This document shows, piece by piece, positions 45,784-55,813 of a stretch of 64,000 bases of DNA (position 1 is its first letter; every line of letters starts with the position of its first letter). Source of the stretch: Bacteroidia bacterium (GTDB lineage: Bacteria > Bacteroidota > Bacteroidia > Chitinophagales > JAUHXS01); assembly GCA_030426955.1 (NCBI GenBank), contig JAUHXS010000004.1, forward strand, positions 270,142 to 334,141, read 5' to 3'. The position numbers and the translations under genes were made by a program. A model generated the notes under the pieces. The model did no database searches. It was given only the letters and a program-made list of their open reading frames with translations, and had not been told where the DNA came from.

Positions 45784-47273
45784 GCAACTCAAATTATAAT
45801 AGACTAAAACAACTTTTATCTGAGGTAGAAGATATCAGCAAGGCGATGAGTGTGCTAAATTGGGATCAAGAAGTAAATATCCCACCTAAAGGGATCTCGC
45901 ATCGAGCGCAACAAATTGGAACACTAGCTGGAATTTCCCATGAAAAATTCACCTCTAAAGAACTAGAAAACCTTGTTCATAAATTACAGAAAGAAGACCT
46001 ACCTTTTAAAGAAAAGCGAAATGTTGAAGAAACATCAAGAGACCTAAAAAAGGCAAAATCTTATACAAAAGAGTTTGTAGTAAAGTCATCTCAGGTCACA
46101 TCTCAAGCACTTAATGCCTGGAACAAAGCGAAAGCAGAAAAAGATTTTTCAATATTCAAGAACGATTTGCAGAATATAGTTGAGCTAAAAAAAGAAGAAG
46201 CTGACTTGCTTGGATTTGAAAGACATCCATATAATGCATTAATTGACATCTATGAGCCCAATACTACCATTGATGATCTAGATGTTATTTTTGACAAGGT
46301 AAAGACAGAGCTCAGTGATTTTGCGCAAGAAATATTTGATCGTCCCAAACCTAATGACCAGTTTTTATACAAACAATACAATAAAGATTTGCAAATTGAT
46401 TTCAGCAAACACCTTCTGAAACAAATGGGATATGATTTTGAGGCAGGTAAACTAGATATCTCAAGCCACCCTTTTTCAACAAGTTTTTCTCCCTTAGACT
46501 CAAGAATTACCACTAGAGTAGATGAGAATTATCTTTTTGAATCAATTAGCAGCTCAATTCATGAGGGTGGTCATGCCCTTTACGAACAAGGACTAGGTGT
46601 CGAGGACTATGGTCTAGCATCGGGCAATTATTTATCTTTAGGCATACATGAATCTCAATCTAGGCTATATGAAAATAATGTTGGTAGAAGCCTAGCTTAT
46701 TGGAAAGCTAATTTTAATGAACTCAAATCTATATTTTCCTCAAAACTGGAAAAGGTAGCACTTCAAGATTTTTATAAAGCAATAAATATTGTACAACCTT
46801 CCTTAATAAGAACTGCATCAGATGAGTTGACTTATCATTTTCATGTCTTAATTAGATATGAGATTGAAAAAGCCCTGATCGAAGGAAGTCTGAATGTTGA
46901 TGACGTTCCAGCATTCTGGAATGATGCTTACAAAAAATACTTAAACATTGAGCCTCAGGATGATTCAGAAGGTGTTTTGCAAGATATCCATTGGAGTCAC
47001 GGAAGCTTTGGATATTTCCCTACTTATTCTCTCGGCAGTTTTTATGCTGCTCAATTCTATCAGACTGCCATCGAACAAAATGACGATATCGCAAATCAGA
47101 TTGAAAGAGGTAACATGAAACCCTTATTGACATGGCTTAGGGAAAACATTCATCAACATGGTAGACTATATAGCAGCAAAGAACTTTGTAAAAAAGTAAC
47201 TGGAGAAGAGCTAAACTTCAGCTACTTCATGAATTATGTAAAAAGAAAGTATAGTGATTTGTATAATTTGTGA
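45780..47273 (+). CDS. Carboxypeptidase M32 (thermostable carboxypeptidase 1 family)
   Basis: 497 residues with the metallopeptidase motif HEGGHALYEQ (HExxH form, about residue 261) and the downstream HESQSRLYEN motif that supplies the third zinc ligand (Glu). DELTYHFHVLIRYEIEKAL and the C-terminal GxFGYFPTYSLGSFYAAQ segments are also typical. It removes C-terminal amino acids from peptides in the cytoplasm. Full length for the family. Confidence 0.95.
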   Translation: MSNSNYNRLKQLLSEVEDISKAMSVLNWDQEVNIPPKGISHRAQQIGTLAGISHEKFTSKELENLVHKLQKEDLPFKEKRNVEETSRDLKKAKSYTKEFVVKSSQVTSQALNAWNKAKAEKDFSIFKNDLQNIVELKKEEADLLGFERHPYNALIDIYEPNTTIDDLDVIFDKVKTELSDFAQEIFDRPKPNDQFLYKQYNKDLQIDFSKHLLKQMGYDFEAGKLDISSHPFSTSFSPLDSRITTRVDENYLFESISSSIHEGGHALYEQGLGVEDYGLASGNYLSLGIHESQSRLYENNVGRSLAYWKANFNELKSIFSSKLEKVALQDFYKAINIVQPSLIRTASDELTYHFHVLIRYEIEKALIEGSLNVDDVPAFWNDAYKKYLNIEPQDDSEGVLQDIHWSHGSFGYFPTYSLGSFYAAQFYQTAIEQNDDIANQIERGNMKPLLTWLRENIHQHGRLYSSKELCKKVTGEELNFSYFMNYVKRKYSDLYNL

Positions 47274-47282
47274 GATGTGAGG

Positions 47283-47350
47283 GATAAAGAGCTAGGAGCT
47301 AGTCAAAAAGAAATAGGTATTTAATTGCTTTTGCTTACTGCCTGTTGGCT
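47283..47350. terminator. Imperfect inverted repeat between convergent M32 and thiL genes
   Basis: The left arm around 47283-47312 (GGGATAAAGAGCTAGGAGCT...) and the right arm around 47322-47350 (...GGCTACTTTTTACTTCCC) are imperfectly complementary. Similar imperfect palindromes occur after lysS and after the DUF4286 gene. Probably a bidirectional terminator; pairing is patchy. Confidence 0.35.
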
Positions 47351-47355
47351 ACTTT

Positions 47356-48390
47356 TTACTTCCCATGATCCCATCCTTGCGCTAGAAGATCGTATGTTCT
47401 ACCACTTTTTGCCTTAATTTTTCTGCCCATACTTTCCTTTGTAATAATTCCTATCGGATTGATATCAGGAAACTGTTTGATCTTTTCTAGCTCACTTTGC
47501 TGAACCGTGAATAAGAGTTCATAATCCTCTCCGCCGCTCAAGGCACATACCGTTGGGTCCAGTCCAAAAGTTTGAACTGCCATCTCCGTTACCTCAGGAT
47601 GAATCGGTATAGCTCCCTCATCTATCAGGCAACCTACCTTTGACTGCTCACAGATATGCATGATTTCTGAAGATAACCCATCAGAAACATCAATCATAGA
47701 AGTAGGTTTTATGTTTTCTTTCGCAAAATATTCAATAACATCTCTTCTCGCTTCTGGTTTGAGTATGCGTTCAACTACATAGCCATGGTGTTCCAACTCT
47801 GGTTGCATATTAGAATCTTCTAGGTAAACCTGCTTTTCTCTTTCGAGAACCTGCAAACCCAAATAAGCAGCACCAAGATCGCCAGAAATACATAAAACAT
47901 CTCCTTCTTTTGCACCGTCTCGATAAGTAATTTCCTTTTCTTCAGCTATGCCTATTGCTGTTACACTTATCATTAACCCTTTCATAGAAGCTGTTGTATC
48001 ACCACCAATTAGATCAACCTTATATCGATCGCAAGCTAATGCAATACCTTTATATAGTTCCTCCAGTGCTTCCACCGAAAATTTGCTGGAAACAGCAATC
48101 GAAACCGTTACCTGCTCGGGAGTGGCATTCATGGCATATATATCAGATAGGTTCACTACTATTGCTTTGTATCCTAGATGCTTTAAAGGAGTATACATCA
48201 TATCAAAATGAATTTCCTCCACCAACATATCCGTTGAAACAACTTTATATCCTTCTCCGCCCTGAATCACTGCAGCATCATCTCCAATAGACTTTACGGT
48301 ACTTTTATTGCTTGGTTTAAAGTTTTTAGTAAGCTTATTAATAAGTTTAAACTCTCCTAATTGACTAATCTCTGTTCTTGTATCTCCCAT
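47356..48390 (-). CDS. thiL: Thiamine-monophosphate kinase
   Basis: 344 residues of the AIR synthase-like/ThiL fold. Key segments are SIGDDAAVI near the N-terminus, VVSTDMLVEEIHFD, VNLSDIYAMNATP, GGDTTAS and DVSDGLSSEI, with a C-terminal SGGEDYELLFTV. It phosphorylates thiamine monophosphate to the active cofactor thiamine diphosphate. Length and motifs are complete. It converges with the M32 gene. Confidence 0.95.
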   Translation of the reverse strand: MGDTRTEISQLGEFKLINKLTKNFKPSNKSTVKSIGDDAAVIQGGEGYKVVSTDMLVEEIHFDMMYTPLKHLGYKAIVVNLSDIYAMNATPEQVTVSIAVSSKFSVEALEELYKGIALACDRYKVDLIGGDTTASMKGLMISVTAIGIAEEKEITYRDGAKEGDVLCISGDLGAAYLGLQVLEREKQVYLEDSNMQPELEHHGYVVERILKPEARRDVIEYFAKENIKPTSMIDVSDGLSSEIMHICEQSKVGCLIDEGAIPIHPEVTEMAVQTFGLDPTVCALSGGEDYELLFTVQQSELEKIKQFPDINPIGIITKESMGRKIKAKSGRTYDLLAQGWDHGK

Positions 48391-48538
48391 TTTGATGTTT
48401 ATGGAATAAAGTTAAAAAAACGAGATATATAATCATTTAAAAAGTTTCATCTTATCGATTATATTAGTCAATATATCGAAAACACGCAACTTTAGTACCT
48501 TGATTACGTATCTTTATTCAGTTATTTTTTGAAATACT

Positions 48539-51500
48539 ATGCTCAAAAAGGTATTGTACTTAGTTGTTTCTACAATAATACTTAGTTATAGCAATCTGCT
48601 AGGTCAATGTACCCCTTCTGCTGACAATAATGGACCTTTGTGTATTGGGCAAGATTTAAAACTTACAACAACTGGACTGTCTAATAATTATGCAGGATCA
48701 AGTTTAACTTTTGATGGCTCAAGTAACAATTACATAGAAGCTTCTGGATTCTCTGGAATTCTAGGTACAAATGCAAGAACCATTGAAGCTTGGGTGAAAA
48801 CGACTACTGCCAATAATGGAGTAATCATTTCATGGGGAGCAACATCAAGTGGTAACGGATGGAGGATTAGGATAAATAGCACCAGTACGTCAGGAAGAGT
48901 AGTTGGTGCGCTTCGAGCTGATTTAGCAGGAGGAAATATTGTTGGGTCAACCCCTATTAATGATGGAGAATGGCATCATATTGCTGTAACTTTTGAAAAT
49001 GATGGCACTCCAAACTTGCAAGATATCTTACTATATGTAGATGGACAACTTGAGACATACAGCTTTAATAGCACTTCTGTTACACTAAACACACTTTCAG
49101 GTCAGGATGTAAGAATCGGCCAGTTCAGCAATGGCAACTACTTTACTGGTGAGATTGACGAAGTTCGCATTTGGGATAAAGCTCTTCTAGCCTCAGAAAT
49201 TCTAGATTGGATGAATAAGGAAGTGCTCAATGCAGGGAACTGTGTTCACCCAAGTTATGGAAATCTAGTCGCATATTGGTTAATGAATGATGGAAGTCCA
49301 TCCACTACAATAGCCGACTCCGCAGGTAACAACACCGCAACACTAGTTAACGGGGTCTCGTGGAATAGCAGCTCTGATGCTCCAATAGGGGCTTGTTACG
49401 ACTGGTCAGGCCCAGGTGGTTTTTCATCAATTGAACAAGACCCTGTAAGAAGTGGTGTATCAATAAGTGATTCTGGTGACTATACATTGATTGCAAGAAC
49501 TACAGGATGCACTTCTGTTGGTCAGATTACAAATGTTACAATAGCACCTGGTAGTCCTCCAAGCAAAGTAACCGCAAGCTCACCTTCTACATATTGCGAC
49601 GGTGAGGCAATTGCAGACCTGACGGCAACAGCAAACACTTCTGGAAACCCTGCTAACCTCAGATGGTACACAGATGAAGGATTAACCATTTTAGAAGGCA
49701 CGGGATCGCCATTTACACCTACTCCTATTGTTGGTAGTACTAAAGCTTATTATGTCGTTGAAAGCAACGGAGTATGTCAAAGTGATACAGCTGTGTCTGT
49801 TGATCTGACTGTTCATGAAAGTCCTGCAGATTTAAGCATTGCTGGAGACTCAATATTATGTATTGGAGATTCTTTAGTACTAACCTCGGACAGTATTATT
49901 TCTTCTGGAAGTGGTATTATTTTGGATGGAACTGGTGACTATCTAGCCATTGACAACTTTAATTATAACTCGACTGGGCTCACAGAACTTACTGTAGAAA
50001 CTTGGGTTAAAACTGCATTTGGCTCTAACCAGATAATCGCTTCCTTTGACAGAAGTGACTATTGGCGACTAGAAGTTAATGGTAGCGGTGGTGGTACTGG
50101 ACAGATTGGTTTTGATCTTCTCACTAATGCGGGCATTTTAGATTTTGGCAGTTCAAGCAGAGTAGATGATGGAGAATGGCACCATGTTGCTGCTGTATTT
50201 GATAATGGACAGGTTAATATTTACATAGATGGTACTCTTGACAATTCAACCTCTCAAGGAGCAACTTATGGTAGCGGAACAACTAGATTTGGGTTTATTG
50301 GAACAGGTTCAGAAGCAAATAGTTACAATGGTACAACAGGACCTAACTACTACTTCAATGGGGAATTAGATGAGTTTAGAGTATGGAGTGTAGCATTAAA
50401 TGAATCCACCATAAATAACTGGAAATCGAAAACAGTATCTAACGAACATCCCAACTATGGCAGCTTGGATCTTCATTATGCATTTGACGAAAATGCAGGA
50501 ACCATAGCACAGGACTCAAAAAATAGTAATAATGCGGCTTTTATAGGAAATATAAATTGGGTAGAAAGGTCAAAAGCATTTGGCGATAGTATCGCCTGGA
50601 GTGGACCAAACAGTTTTTTTACAAATTCTAACAATGCGACAATAGACAGTGTATTGCTAATTAATGCTGGAGTTTATACCATTAGTGCGCACAACAATCA
50701 AGGATGTAGTAAAAGCAAGAATGTAAATGTTAGCGTCAGCGCGAGCCCACTAGATGTTACAGCAACCTCACCCTCAGCTTATTGTCTAGGAGAGACTATC
50801 ACAGATCTTACTGCAACTGCCAATACTTCTGGTGAGCCAGATAGTTTAAAATGGTTTGACTCTCCAGTTCTAGATAATCAAGTAGGAACTGGATCACCGT
50901 TCACACCTACAGTAACAGCAGGCACAAGATCTACTTATTATGTTGTGGAGACCATGGGGAACTGCGTAAGTCAAAACCCAACTCAAGTTGACGTAGTCCT
51001 ACATGATATTCCCAATAAACCAACTGCAAGTGATAATGGCCCTCTTTGTATTCAACAAGATTTGGAACTTACTGGAGCAAATGTCTTTTCATCTCAAAGC
51101 GGAATTATTCTTGATGGAGCGGGAGATTATATCGCTATAGAGAATTTTTCTTATTCGTCTAGCAACTATGAAGAACTCACGGTGGAAACTTGGTTAAAAA
51201 CGAATACTGGGACTGATCAGGTAATTGCCTCTTTTGATAGAAACGAGTACTGGAGATTTGAAATTAACGGAGACGGCGGAGGAACTGGACAGGTAGGATT
51301 TGACATCAGAACAGACGCAGGACAACTGGATTTTGGAAGTTCAAGCAGAGTAGATGATGGAGAATGGCATCATGTTGCAGCAATATTTAGCCATGGGACT
51401 GTCTCTATCTATATTGATGGACAATTGGACAATTCAACATCATTGGGAAATACTTTTGGCACTTCTAATACTCGTTTTGGTTTTTTAGGTGTGGGATCAG

Positions 51501-53974
51501 AAGCTGCTACTTTTGACGCAAATAAAGGGCCAACTTCTTACTTTAATGGCGAACTTGATGAATTTAGAATATGGCATGAAGCATTAGATTTGAATACCAT
51601 CAGAAATTGGATGACTGCAGAGGTTAACGCCATACATCCCAACTACGAATCACTTCAAATTTATTACCAATTAAATGAAAATGTAGGAACTTCAACGAAT
51701 GATAATAAAAACAATAACGACGGCCAATTCCGAGATAATACGGACTGGGTTGCCAATTCTTTAGCTTTTCAAGATTCTACCTTGTGGACTGGCCCAAATG
51801 CATTTACCTCTTCTTCACTAGATACTACTATTATAAATGTCAATTCTACTCACTCTGGAGATTATATATTAAGAGTTGCTAACACGCTAGGATGCGAAAT
51901 GAGTGATACTGTTTCGGTAATAATCAACTCCTCTCACGAAACCAGAGCAACAGGTAACTGGTCTGACACCTTGAGTTGGGTCTGCAACATTGTTCCTGAT
52001 AGCACAGATAATGTAGTAATTATGAGTGACCATTCTGTCACTGTTGATATTGCATCAACAGCGGACAGCTTAACCATTGAAGGAATAATATCACTAAATA
52101 ATGGGGTTGAATTAAACTTAGAAGGAAACCTTGACATTAATGGTACATTCACACCAAATGACGGTACTTTGAGGTTAAGTGGATCTTCAGCACAAACAAT
52201 AGATCATCCTGGTACACTTTCATTCAATACTTTAATACTTGATAATGGAAATGGTATAACCCTCAACACAGGGAACTATCAAATTGATAGTGTACTGGAG
52301 ATCAGGTCTGGAACACTTTATACAAATAACTCCTTGACGATTATGTCTAATGCCAGTCATACAGGTCGTGTAGTGGCTCATTCTACATCCGTAGATATTG
52401 ATGGAGATGTCACCGTGCAGCGCTATGTTGATGGAGATGCTGGATATCGATATTTAGCATGTCCTATAGAAGGCAAAACGTTTCAAGACTGGGAGGATGA
52501 TTTTTATATTGCTGGATATGGACAGCAATATGGCTACTCTAGTATATACTATGTTGATGAAACAAGGCCTGGAGTAAGTGACAGTGGTTGGATTGCACCA
52601 ACTTCTAATGTAAGTACAATTGACTATAAAAAAGGATATGCAGCTTACTTTTATGAATCTCAGCTGCCTGCAACGATTGACGTGATAGGTGACGTTAATT
52701 TTTCAAATGTGGACTTTGACTTAACTTATACGAATACAGGAGACGTTAATGAAGACGGTTGGAACTTTGTAAATAACCCCTACCCTTCTACACTTGACTG
52801 GGATGCACCTTCAGGAAAATCTCAAACAAACCTAAATGATGCCATTTATATATGGAGACCTGATATAGAAGCATACGCCACTTATATTTCGGGAATTGGA
52901 CTAAACGGTGGTTCCAGATACATAGAAACAGGACAAAGCTTTTTTGTTAAGACGAATGCAGCATCTCCTAGTTTAACTATCGGTCCCGAAGTAACCGTTC
53001 CCAATAGCACTTTTTTCTTCAAAAACACCCCAGAGATCCCCCAAGCTTTAAGGATAAGAATAGAGAATACCACTTCTTCTGACGAAGCAGCCATTGTCTT
53101 ATCTCAATATGCTACTGACGAATTTGATGGAAACAAAGATGCTTACAAACTGCTTAGCACGAATAAACAAGTACCACAGATTTATACAACTATTGATTCT
53201 ACTACTAGACTATCTGTAAATAGCCTTAATAGTAAAGTCAACTCACACGAGATTCCTCTATATGTAAAATCTCCAGATTCGATATTCAATACACTTCACT
53301 TCACTTTTGAAGAAATAAGTCATCATTCCTGCATTGACCTTAAAGACAACACTTTGGATTCGGTAATTTCTCTTAATGAAAATAGCTCTTATACTTATTT
53401 TTCCTTAGACGATACCACAGAAAACAACCGCTTTGTTATTTACATTAATAAAGCTGAAGCTAAGTTTAACACAAGTGCAGATACCTTTTATCTTACCGAT
53501 GGAGCTGCAGAGGTGGAACTTACTAACTTATCCTCAAGTGGTCAATCCTACTTATGGCGTTTTGGAGATGGTAACATATCTTCTTCTGAATCCGACTTCA
53601 CACATATTTACCATCAAAGTGGAGTTTTCGAAGTCCAACTCATCAGTAATAGTTACTGTGGCATAAATGACACAACAAGTAAAATCATCACTATACTAGA
53701 TACCAGCTATGTAGGGGCTTCCATTTTGAATCAAAGCGCATTTTCTCTATCTCCAAATCCTGCAAGGAATAAGATGTTTGTCATCAACAATAATCCAAAT
53801 TCTTTTAAGAATCTTGAGGTCATCGTATATAATAGCAAAGGTCAAATAGTCTTGCAAGAATCATCAAAAGAAATAAAAAAACAAATCAATATAGAGGCCT
53901 TACCCGCTGGCATATATTCTATTAGACTAAGTGCTGAAGAATACAATGAGGCATACAAATTCACAAAGCTTTAA
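48539..53974 (+). CDS. Giant secreted LamG-repeat T9SS type A protein
   Basis: 1811 residues. Signal peptide to about residue 23 (...YSNLLGQ). Three LamG/concanavalin-like domains at about 54-226, 457-631 and 853-1026, each with GEWHHxA and a TRFGF/VRIGQF strand, alternate with Ig-like segments of the type TATSPSAYC...LTATANTSG (about 340 and 736). A region without obvious family (about 1130-1560), a PKD-like domain (LWRFGDGNISSS...HIYHQSG, about 1665-1720) and a type A T9SS sorting domain (LSPNPARNKMFV, about 1736-1811) follow. Domains 2 and 3 are strikingly alike, indicating recent internal duplication. Probably a carbohydrate-binding or adhesive surface protein. Confidence 0.85.
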   Translation: MLKKVLYLVVSTIILSYSNLLGQCTPSADNNGPLCIGQDLKLTTTGLSNNYAGSSLTFDGSSNNYIEASGFSGILGTNARTIEAWVKTTTANNGVIISWGATSSGNGWRIRINSTSTSGRVVGALRADLAGGNIVGSTPINDGEWHHIAVTFENDGTPNLQDILLYVDGQLETYSFNSTSVTLNTLSGQDVRIGQFSNGNYFTGEIDEVRIWDKALLASEILDWMNKEVLNAGNCVHPSYGNLVAYWLMNDGSPSTTIADSAGNNTATLVNGVSWNSSSDAPIGACYDWSGPGGFSSIEQDPVRSGVSISDSGDYTLIARTTGCTSVGQITNVTIAPGSPPSKVTASSPSTYCDGEAIADLTATANTSGNPANLRWYTDEGLTILEGTGSPFTPTPIVGSTKAYYVVESNGVCQSDTAVSVDLTVHESPADLSIAGDSILCIGDSLVLTSDSIISSGSGIILDGTGDYLAIDNFNYNSTGLTELTVETWVKTAFGSNQIIASFDRSDYWRLEVNGSGGGTGQIGFDLLTNAGILDFGSSSRVDDGEWHHVAAVFDNGQVNIYIDGTLDNSTSQGATYGSGTTRFGFIGTGSEANSYNGTTGPNYYFNGELDEFRVWSVALNESTINNWKSKTVSNEHPNYGSLDLHYAFDENAGTIAQDSKNSNNAAFIGNINWVERSKAFGDSIAWSGPNSFFTNSNNATIDSVLLINAGVYTISAHNNQGCSKSKNVNVSVSASPLDVTATSPSAYCLGETITDLTATANTSGEPDSLKWFDSPVLDNQVGTGSPFTPTVTAGTRSTYYVVETMGNCVSQNPTQVDVVLHDIPNKPTASDNGPLCIQQDLELTGANVFSSQSGIILDGAGDYIAIENFSYSSSNYEELTVETWLKTNTGTDQVIASFDRNEYWRFEINGDGGGTGQVGFDIRTDAGQLDFGSSSRVDDGEWHHVAAIFSHGTVSIYIDGQLDNSTSLGNTFGTSNTRFGFLGVGSEAATFDANKGPTSYFNGELDEFRIWHEALDLNTIRNWMTAEVNAIHPNYESLQIYYQLNENVGTSTNDNKNNNDGQFRDNTDWVANSLAFQDSTLWTGPNAFTSSSLDTTIINVNSTHSGDYILRVANTLGCEMSDTVSVIINSSHETRATGNWSDTLSWVCNIVPDSTDNVVIMSDHSVTVDIASTADSLTIEGIISLNNGVELNLEGNLDINGTFTPNDGTLRLSGSSAQTIDHPGTLSFNTLILDNGNGITLNTGNYQIDSVLEIRSGTLYTNNSLTIMSNASHTGRVVAHSTSVDIDGDVTVQRYVDGDAGYRYLACPIEGKTFQDWEDDFYIAGYGQQYGYSSIYYVDETRPGVSDSGWIAPTSNVSTIDYKKGYAAYFYESQLPATIDVIGDVNFSNVDFDLTYTNTGDVNEDGWNFVNNPYPSTLDWDAPSGKSQTNLNDAIYIWRPDIEAYATYISGIGLNGGSRYIETGQSFFVKTNAASPSLTIGPEVTVPNSTFFFKNTPEIPQALRIRIENTTSSDEAAIVLSQYATDEFDGNKDAYKLLSTNKQVPQIYTTIDSTTRLSVNSLNSKVNSHEIPLYVKSPDSIFNTLHFTFEEISHHSCIDLKDNTLDSVISLNENSSYTYFSLDDTTENNRFVIYINKAEAKFNTSADTFYLTDGAAEVELTNLSSSGQSYLWRFGDGNISSSESDFTHIYHQSGVFEVQLISNSYCGINDTTSKIITILDTSYVGASILNQSAFSLSPNPARNKMFVINNNPNSFKNLEVIVYNSKGQIVLQESSKEIKKQINIEALPAGIYSIRLSAEEYNEAYKFTKL

Positions 53975-54031
53975 AACTTCTTATTCCATTATTTGAATAA
54001 TTTAAATCTGCATATTTATATATCAATATGC

Positions 54032-54063
54032 TTGTCCAACGAGAAAAAAAATGTTTATTTTGG
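54032..54063 (+). promoter_or_regulatory. Candidate gcvH operon promoter
   Basis: TTG at 54032-54034 and TATTTTGG at 54056-54063, 21 bases apart, resemble the Bacteroidota TTG / TAnnTTTG promoter. The gcvH ATG is 17 bases downstream. Confidence 0.45.
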
Positions 54064-54080
54064 ATCAAAATATTTAAACC

Positions 54081-54458
54081 ATGAATGTACCAGCTGATTT
54101 AAAGTATACCAAAGACCACGAGTGGGTTAAAATAGAAGGCAATATAGCTACTATAGGCATTACGGATTTTGCTCAGGGTGAACTAGGAGATATTGTATAT
54201 GTAGAGATTGAAACAGAAGGAGATACTTTAAACAAAGAAGATACATTTGGTACAGTAGAAGCAGTAAAAACGGTTTCTGACCTTTTCATGCCACTGTCTG
54301 GAACCGTATCAGAAGTGAATGGAGACCTCGAAGGCACTCCAGAAACAGTCAATAGTGATCCTTACGGAAACGGTTGGATGATCAAAATCGAAATGAGTGA
54401 TACTTCTGAAGCGGCTGATCTTTTGGATGCCGATGCTTATAAAAATCTTATTAGCTAA
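54081..54458 (+). CDS. gcvH: Glycine cleavage system H protein
   Basis: 125 residues with the lipoyl attachment region [16 protein letters not shown] (Lys near residue 63) and the N-terminal [12 protein letters not shown]. It shuttles the aminomethyl group between the P, T and L proteins of the glycine cleavage system. No gcvP or gcvT is in the window, as is usual in Bacteroidota where gcvH stands apart. The following vanZ-like frame opens almost at its stop. Confidence 0.97.
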   Translation: MNVPADLKYTKDHEWVKIEGNIATIGITDFAQGELGDIVYVEIETEGDTLNKEDTFGTVEAVKTVSDLFMPLSGTVSEVNGDLEGTPETVNSDPYGNGWMIKIEMSDTSEAADLLDADAYKNLIS

Positions 54459-54469
54459 GTACTAAGGTT

Positions 54470-54835
54470 ATTAGATCAGGCATACTTACCGCTCTTTGGG
54501 CAATCCTTATTTTAGCTTTATCATTGCTTCCAGGTAGCAAGGTTCCTACATTAGGATTTTGGAATTTTCTTCCAATAGACAAAATAGTTCACTTGGGGCT
54601 ATATGGGGTCTTAAGTTTTTTATTTTGCTTGGATTTCAGAAAACAATATTTATCGTCAGAATTACGTTTTTATGGTATAGCAATTGCATTAAGTTTTCTT
54701 TATGGAATTGTTAACGAGGGATTGCAATTGGCATTGACTGTAGATCGTTCATTTGAGATAGGAGATGTCATAGCAAACGGCTTGGGTGCTGTTTTAGGAA
54801 GTATGGCTTATAGATGGAAAAAACGAAATAAATAA
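54470..54835 (+). CDS. VanZ-like membrane protein, start codon uncertain
   Basis: The frame is open from 54455 and encodes four membrane helices with the VanZ-type beginning LWAILILALSLLPGSKVP, then IDKIVHLGLYGVLSFLF and GIVNEGLQLALTVDRSFEIGDVIANGLGAVLG. No ATG or GTG precedes the first helix; a TTG at 54524 would remove most of it. The ATT at 54470, 12 bases after the gcvH stop, is the best candidate and gives 121 residues. Function unknown; related proteins influence glycopeptide resistance in Gram-positives, but that is not implied here. Confidence 0.7.
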   Translation: MRSGILTALWAILILALSLLPGSKVPTLGFWNFLPIDKIVHLGLYGVLSFLFCLDFRKQYLSSELRFYGIAIALSFLYGIVNEGLQLALTVDRSFEIGDVIANGLGAVLGSMAYRWKKRNK

Positions 54836-54891
54836 TTAGACCATCTTGATGTTGTATTTAAAAAGATATTAGCTATTTTTGAAACACGAGA

Positions 54892-55779
54892 ATGGAGAAT
54901 TTAAGAAAATATTATAACGAAAAAGTTACCGAAGAGCAAAAGGCACTTGTCTTTCTGGGAATTGGTGTTGTACTTGGTATTGTTGCGATGATCAATACTA
55001 GCTTTTTCAAGTATATTCTTTTATTAATTTCTATTCTAATTGTTGTAAGCAACGCTTTAAGGTTGCTTTTCATCAAAAATATCATTGGCTCATTACTGGG
55101 CAAAAATTCTGATGATGATGCAAAGAAGAGCATTCATGCTAATGTGGCAAAATTTAGAGGCTTATTCTTAAGAGTAGGCTATATCATTTCGGTAATGATC
55201 ATCTTGCTTGCTTTTAACTGGAGAGAAGTAACTAAAGTTTCCTCTTTAATGGGCGACTTAGCTATTCCAGAAGAACTTGAAGTAGACATTCCTCCTACAG
55301 AGCAAAAGAAACCACCACCACCACCACCACCGCCGCCGCAATTAGAGATATTAGAAGATGATGAAATCATTGAGGAGGAGCCAGAAATAGAAGAGGTTGA
55401 GATAGATGAGGAAACAGAGATAGAAATTCCTGATATTCCTGAAGAAGAATCTACAGGCGAGGCAGAAATATTCATGGTTGTAGAAGAAATGCCAGAATAT
55501 CCTGGTGGAATCAATGAACTGAACAAGTACATTGCACGAAATATTCGCTATCCAAGCATAGCAAGAGAAAATGGTGTTTCTGGAAGAGTATTTGTAAGCT
55601 TTGTTGTTGAGCCGACTGGAGATGTTAGCAATGTAAAAATATTAAGAGGTATCGGTGCTGGATGCGACGAAGAAGCGATAAGAGTTGTGAAAAGCTTGCC
55701 TAAGTGGAAGCCAGGCAAACAAAGGGGTAAGCCTGTACGCGTTAGCTTCAACGTACCGATCAACTTCCAGCTAAACTAA
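54892..55779 (+). CDS. TonB-family energy transducer with extra N-terminal membrane region
   Basis: 295 residues. Two helices (about 18-36 and 40-58) precede the helix that normally anchors TonB in this phylum (about 92-110, RVGYIISVMIILLAFNWREV). A run of ten prolines (about 139-148, encoded by a CCA/CCG triplet repeat), a Glu-rich linker, and a full TonB C-terminal domain (about 203-295, MPEYPGGINELNKYIARNIRYPSIARENGVSGRVFVSFVV region with PKWKPGKQRGKPV near the end) follow. It would couple the proton motive force to outer membrane transporters. No exbB/exbD is adjacent. The N-terminal extension is unusual. Confidence 0.88.
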   Translation: MENLRKYYNEKVTEEQKALVFLGIGVVLGIVAMINTSFFKYILLLISILIVVSNALRLLFIKNIIGSLLGKNSDDDAKKSIHANVAKFRGLFLRVGYIISVMIILLAFNWREVTKVSSLMGDLAIPEELEVDIPPTEQKKPPPPPPPPPQLEILEDDEIIEEEPEIEEVEIDEETEIEIPDIPEEESTGEAEIFMVVEEMPEYPGGINELNKYIARNIRYPSIARENGVSGRVFVSFVVEPTGDVSNVKILRGIGAGCDEEAIRVVKSLPKWKPGKQRGKPVRVSFNVPINFQLN

Positions 55780-55813
55780 GTAATTCTTTAATTACAATCT
55801 TTATAACTAAAGG

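Noticed and set aside
55310..55340. CCA/CCG triplet repeat as a phase-variation tract
   Set aside because: Triplet changes would only alter the number of prolines in the TonB linker and keep the frame.
55179..55532. Minus-strand open frame rich in Gly and Ser
   Set aside because: It is the antisense of the TonB proline run and Glu-rich linker and has no start context or similarity.
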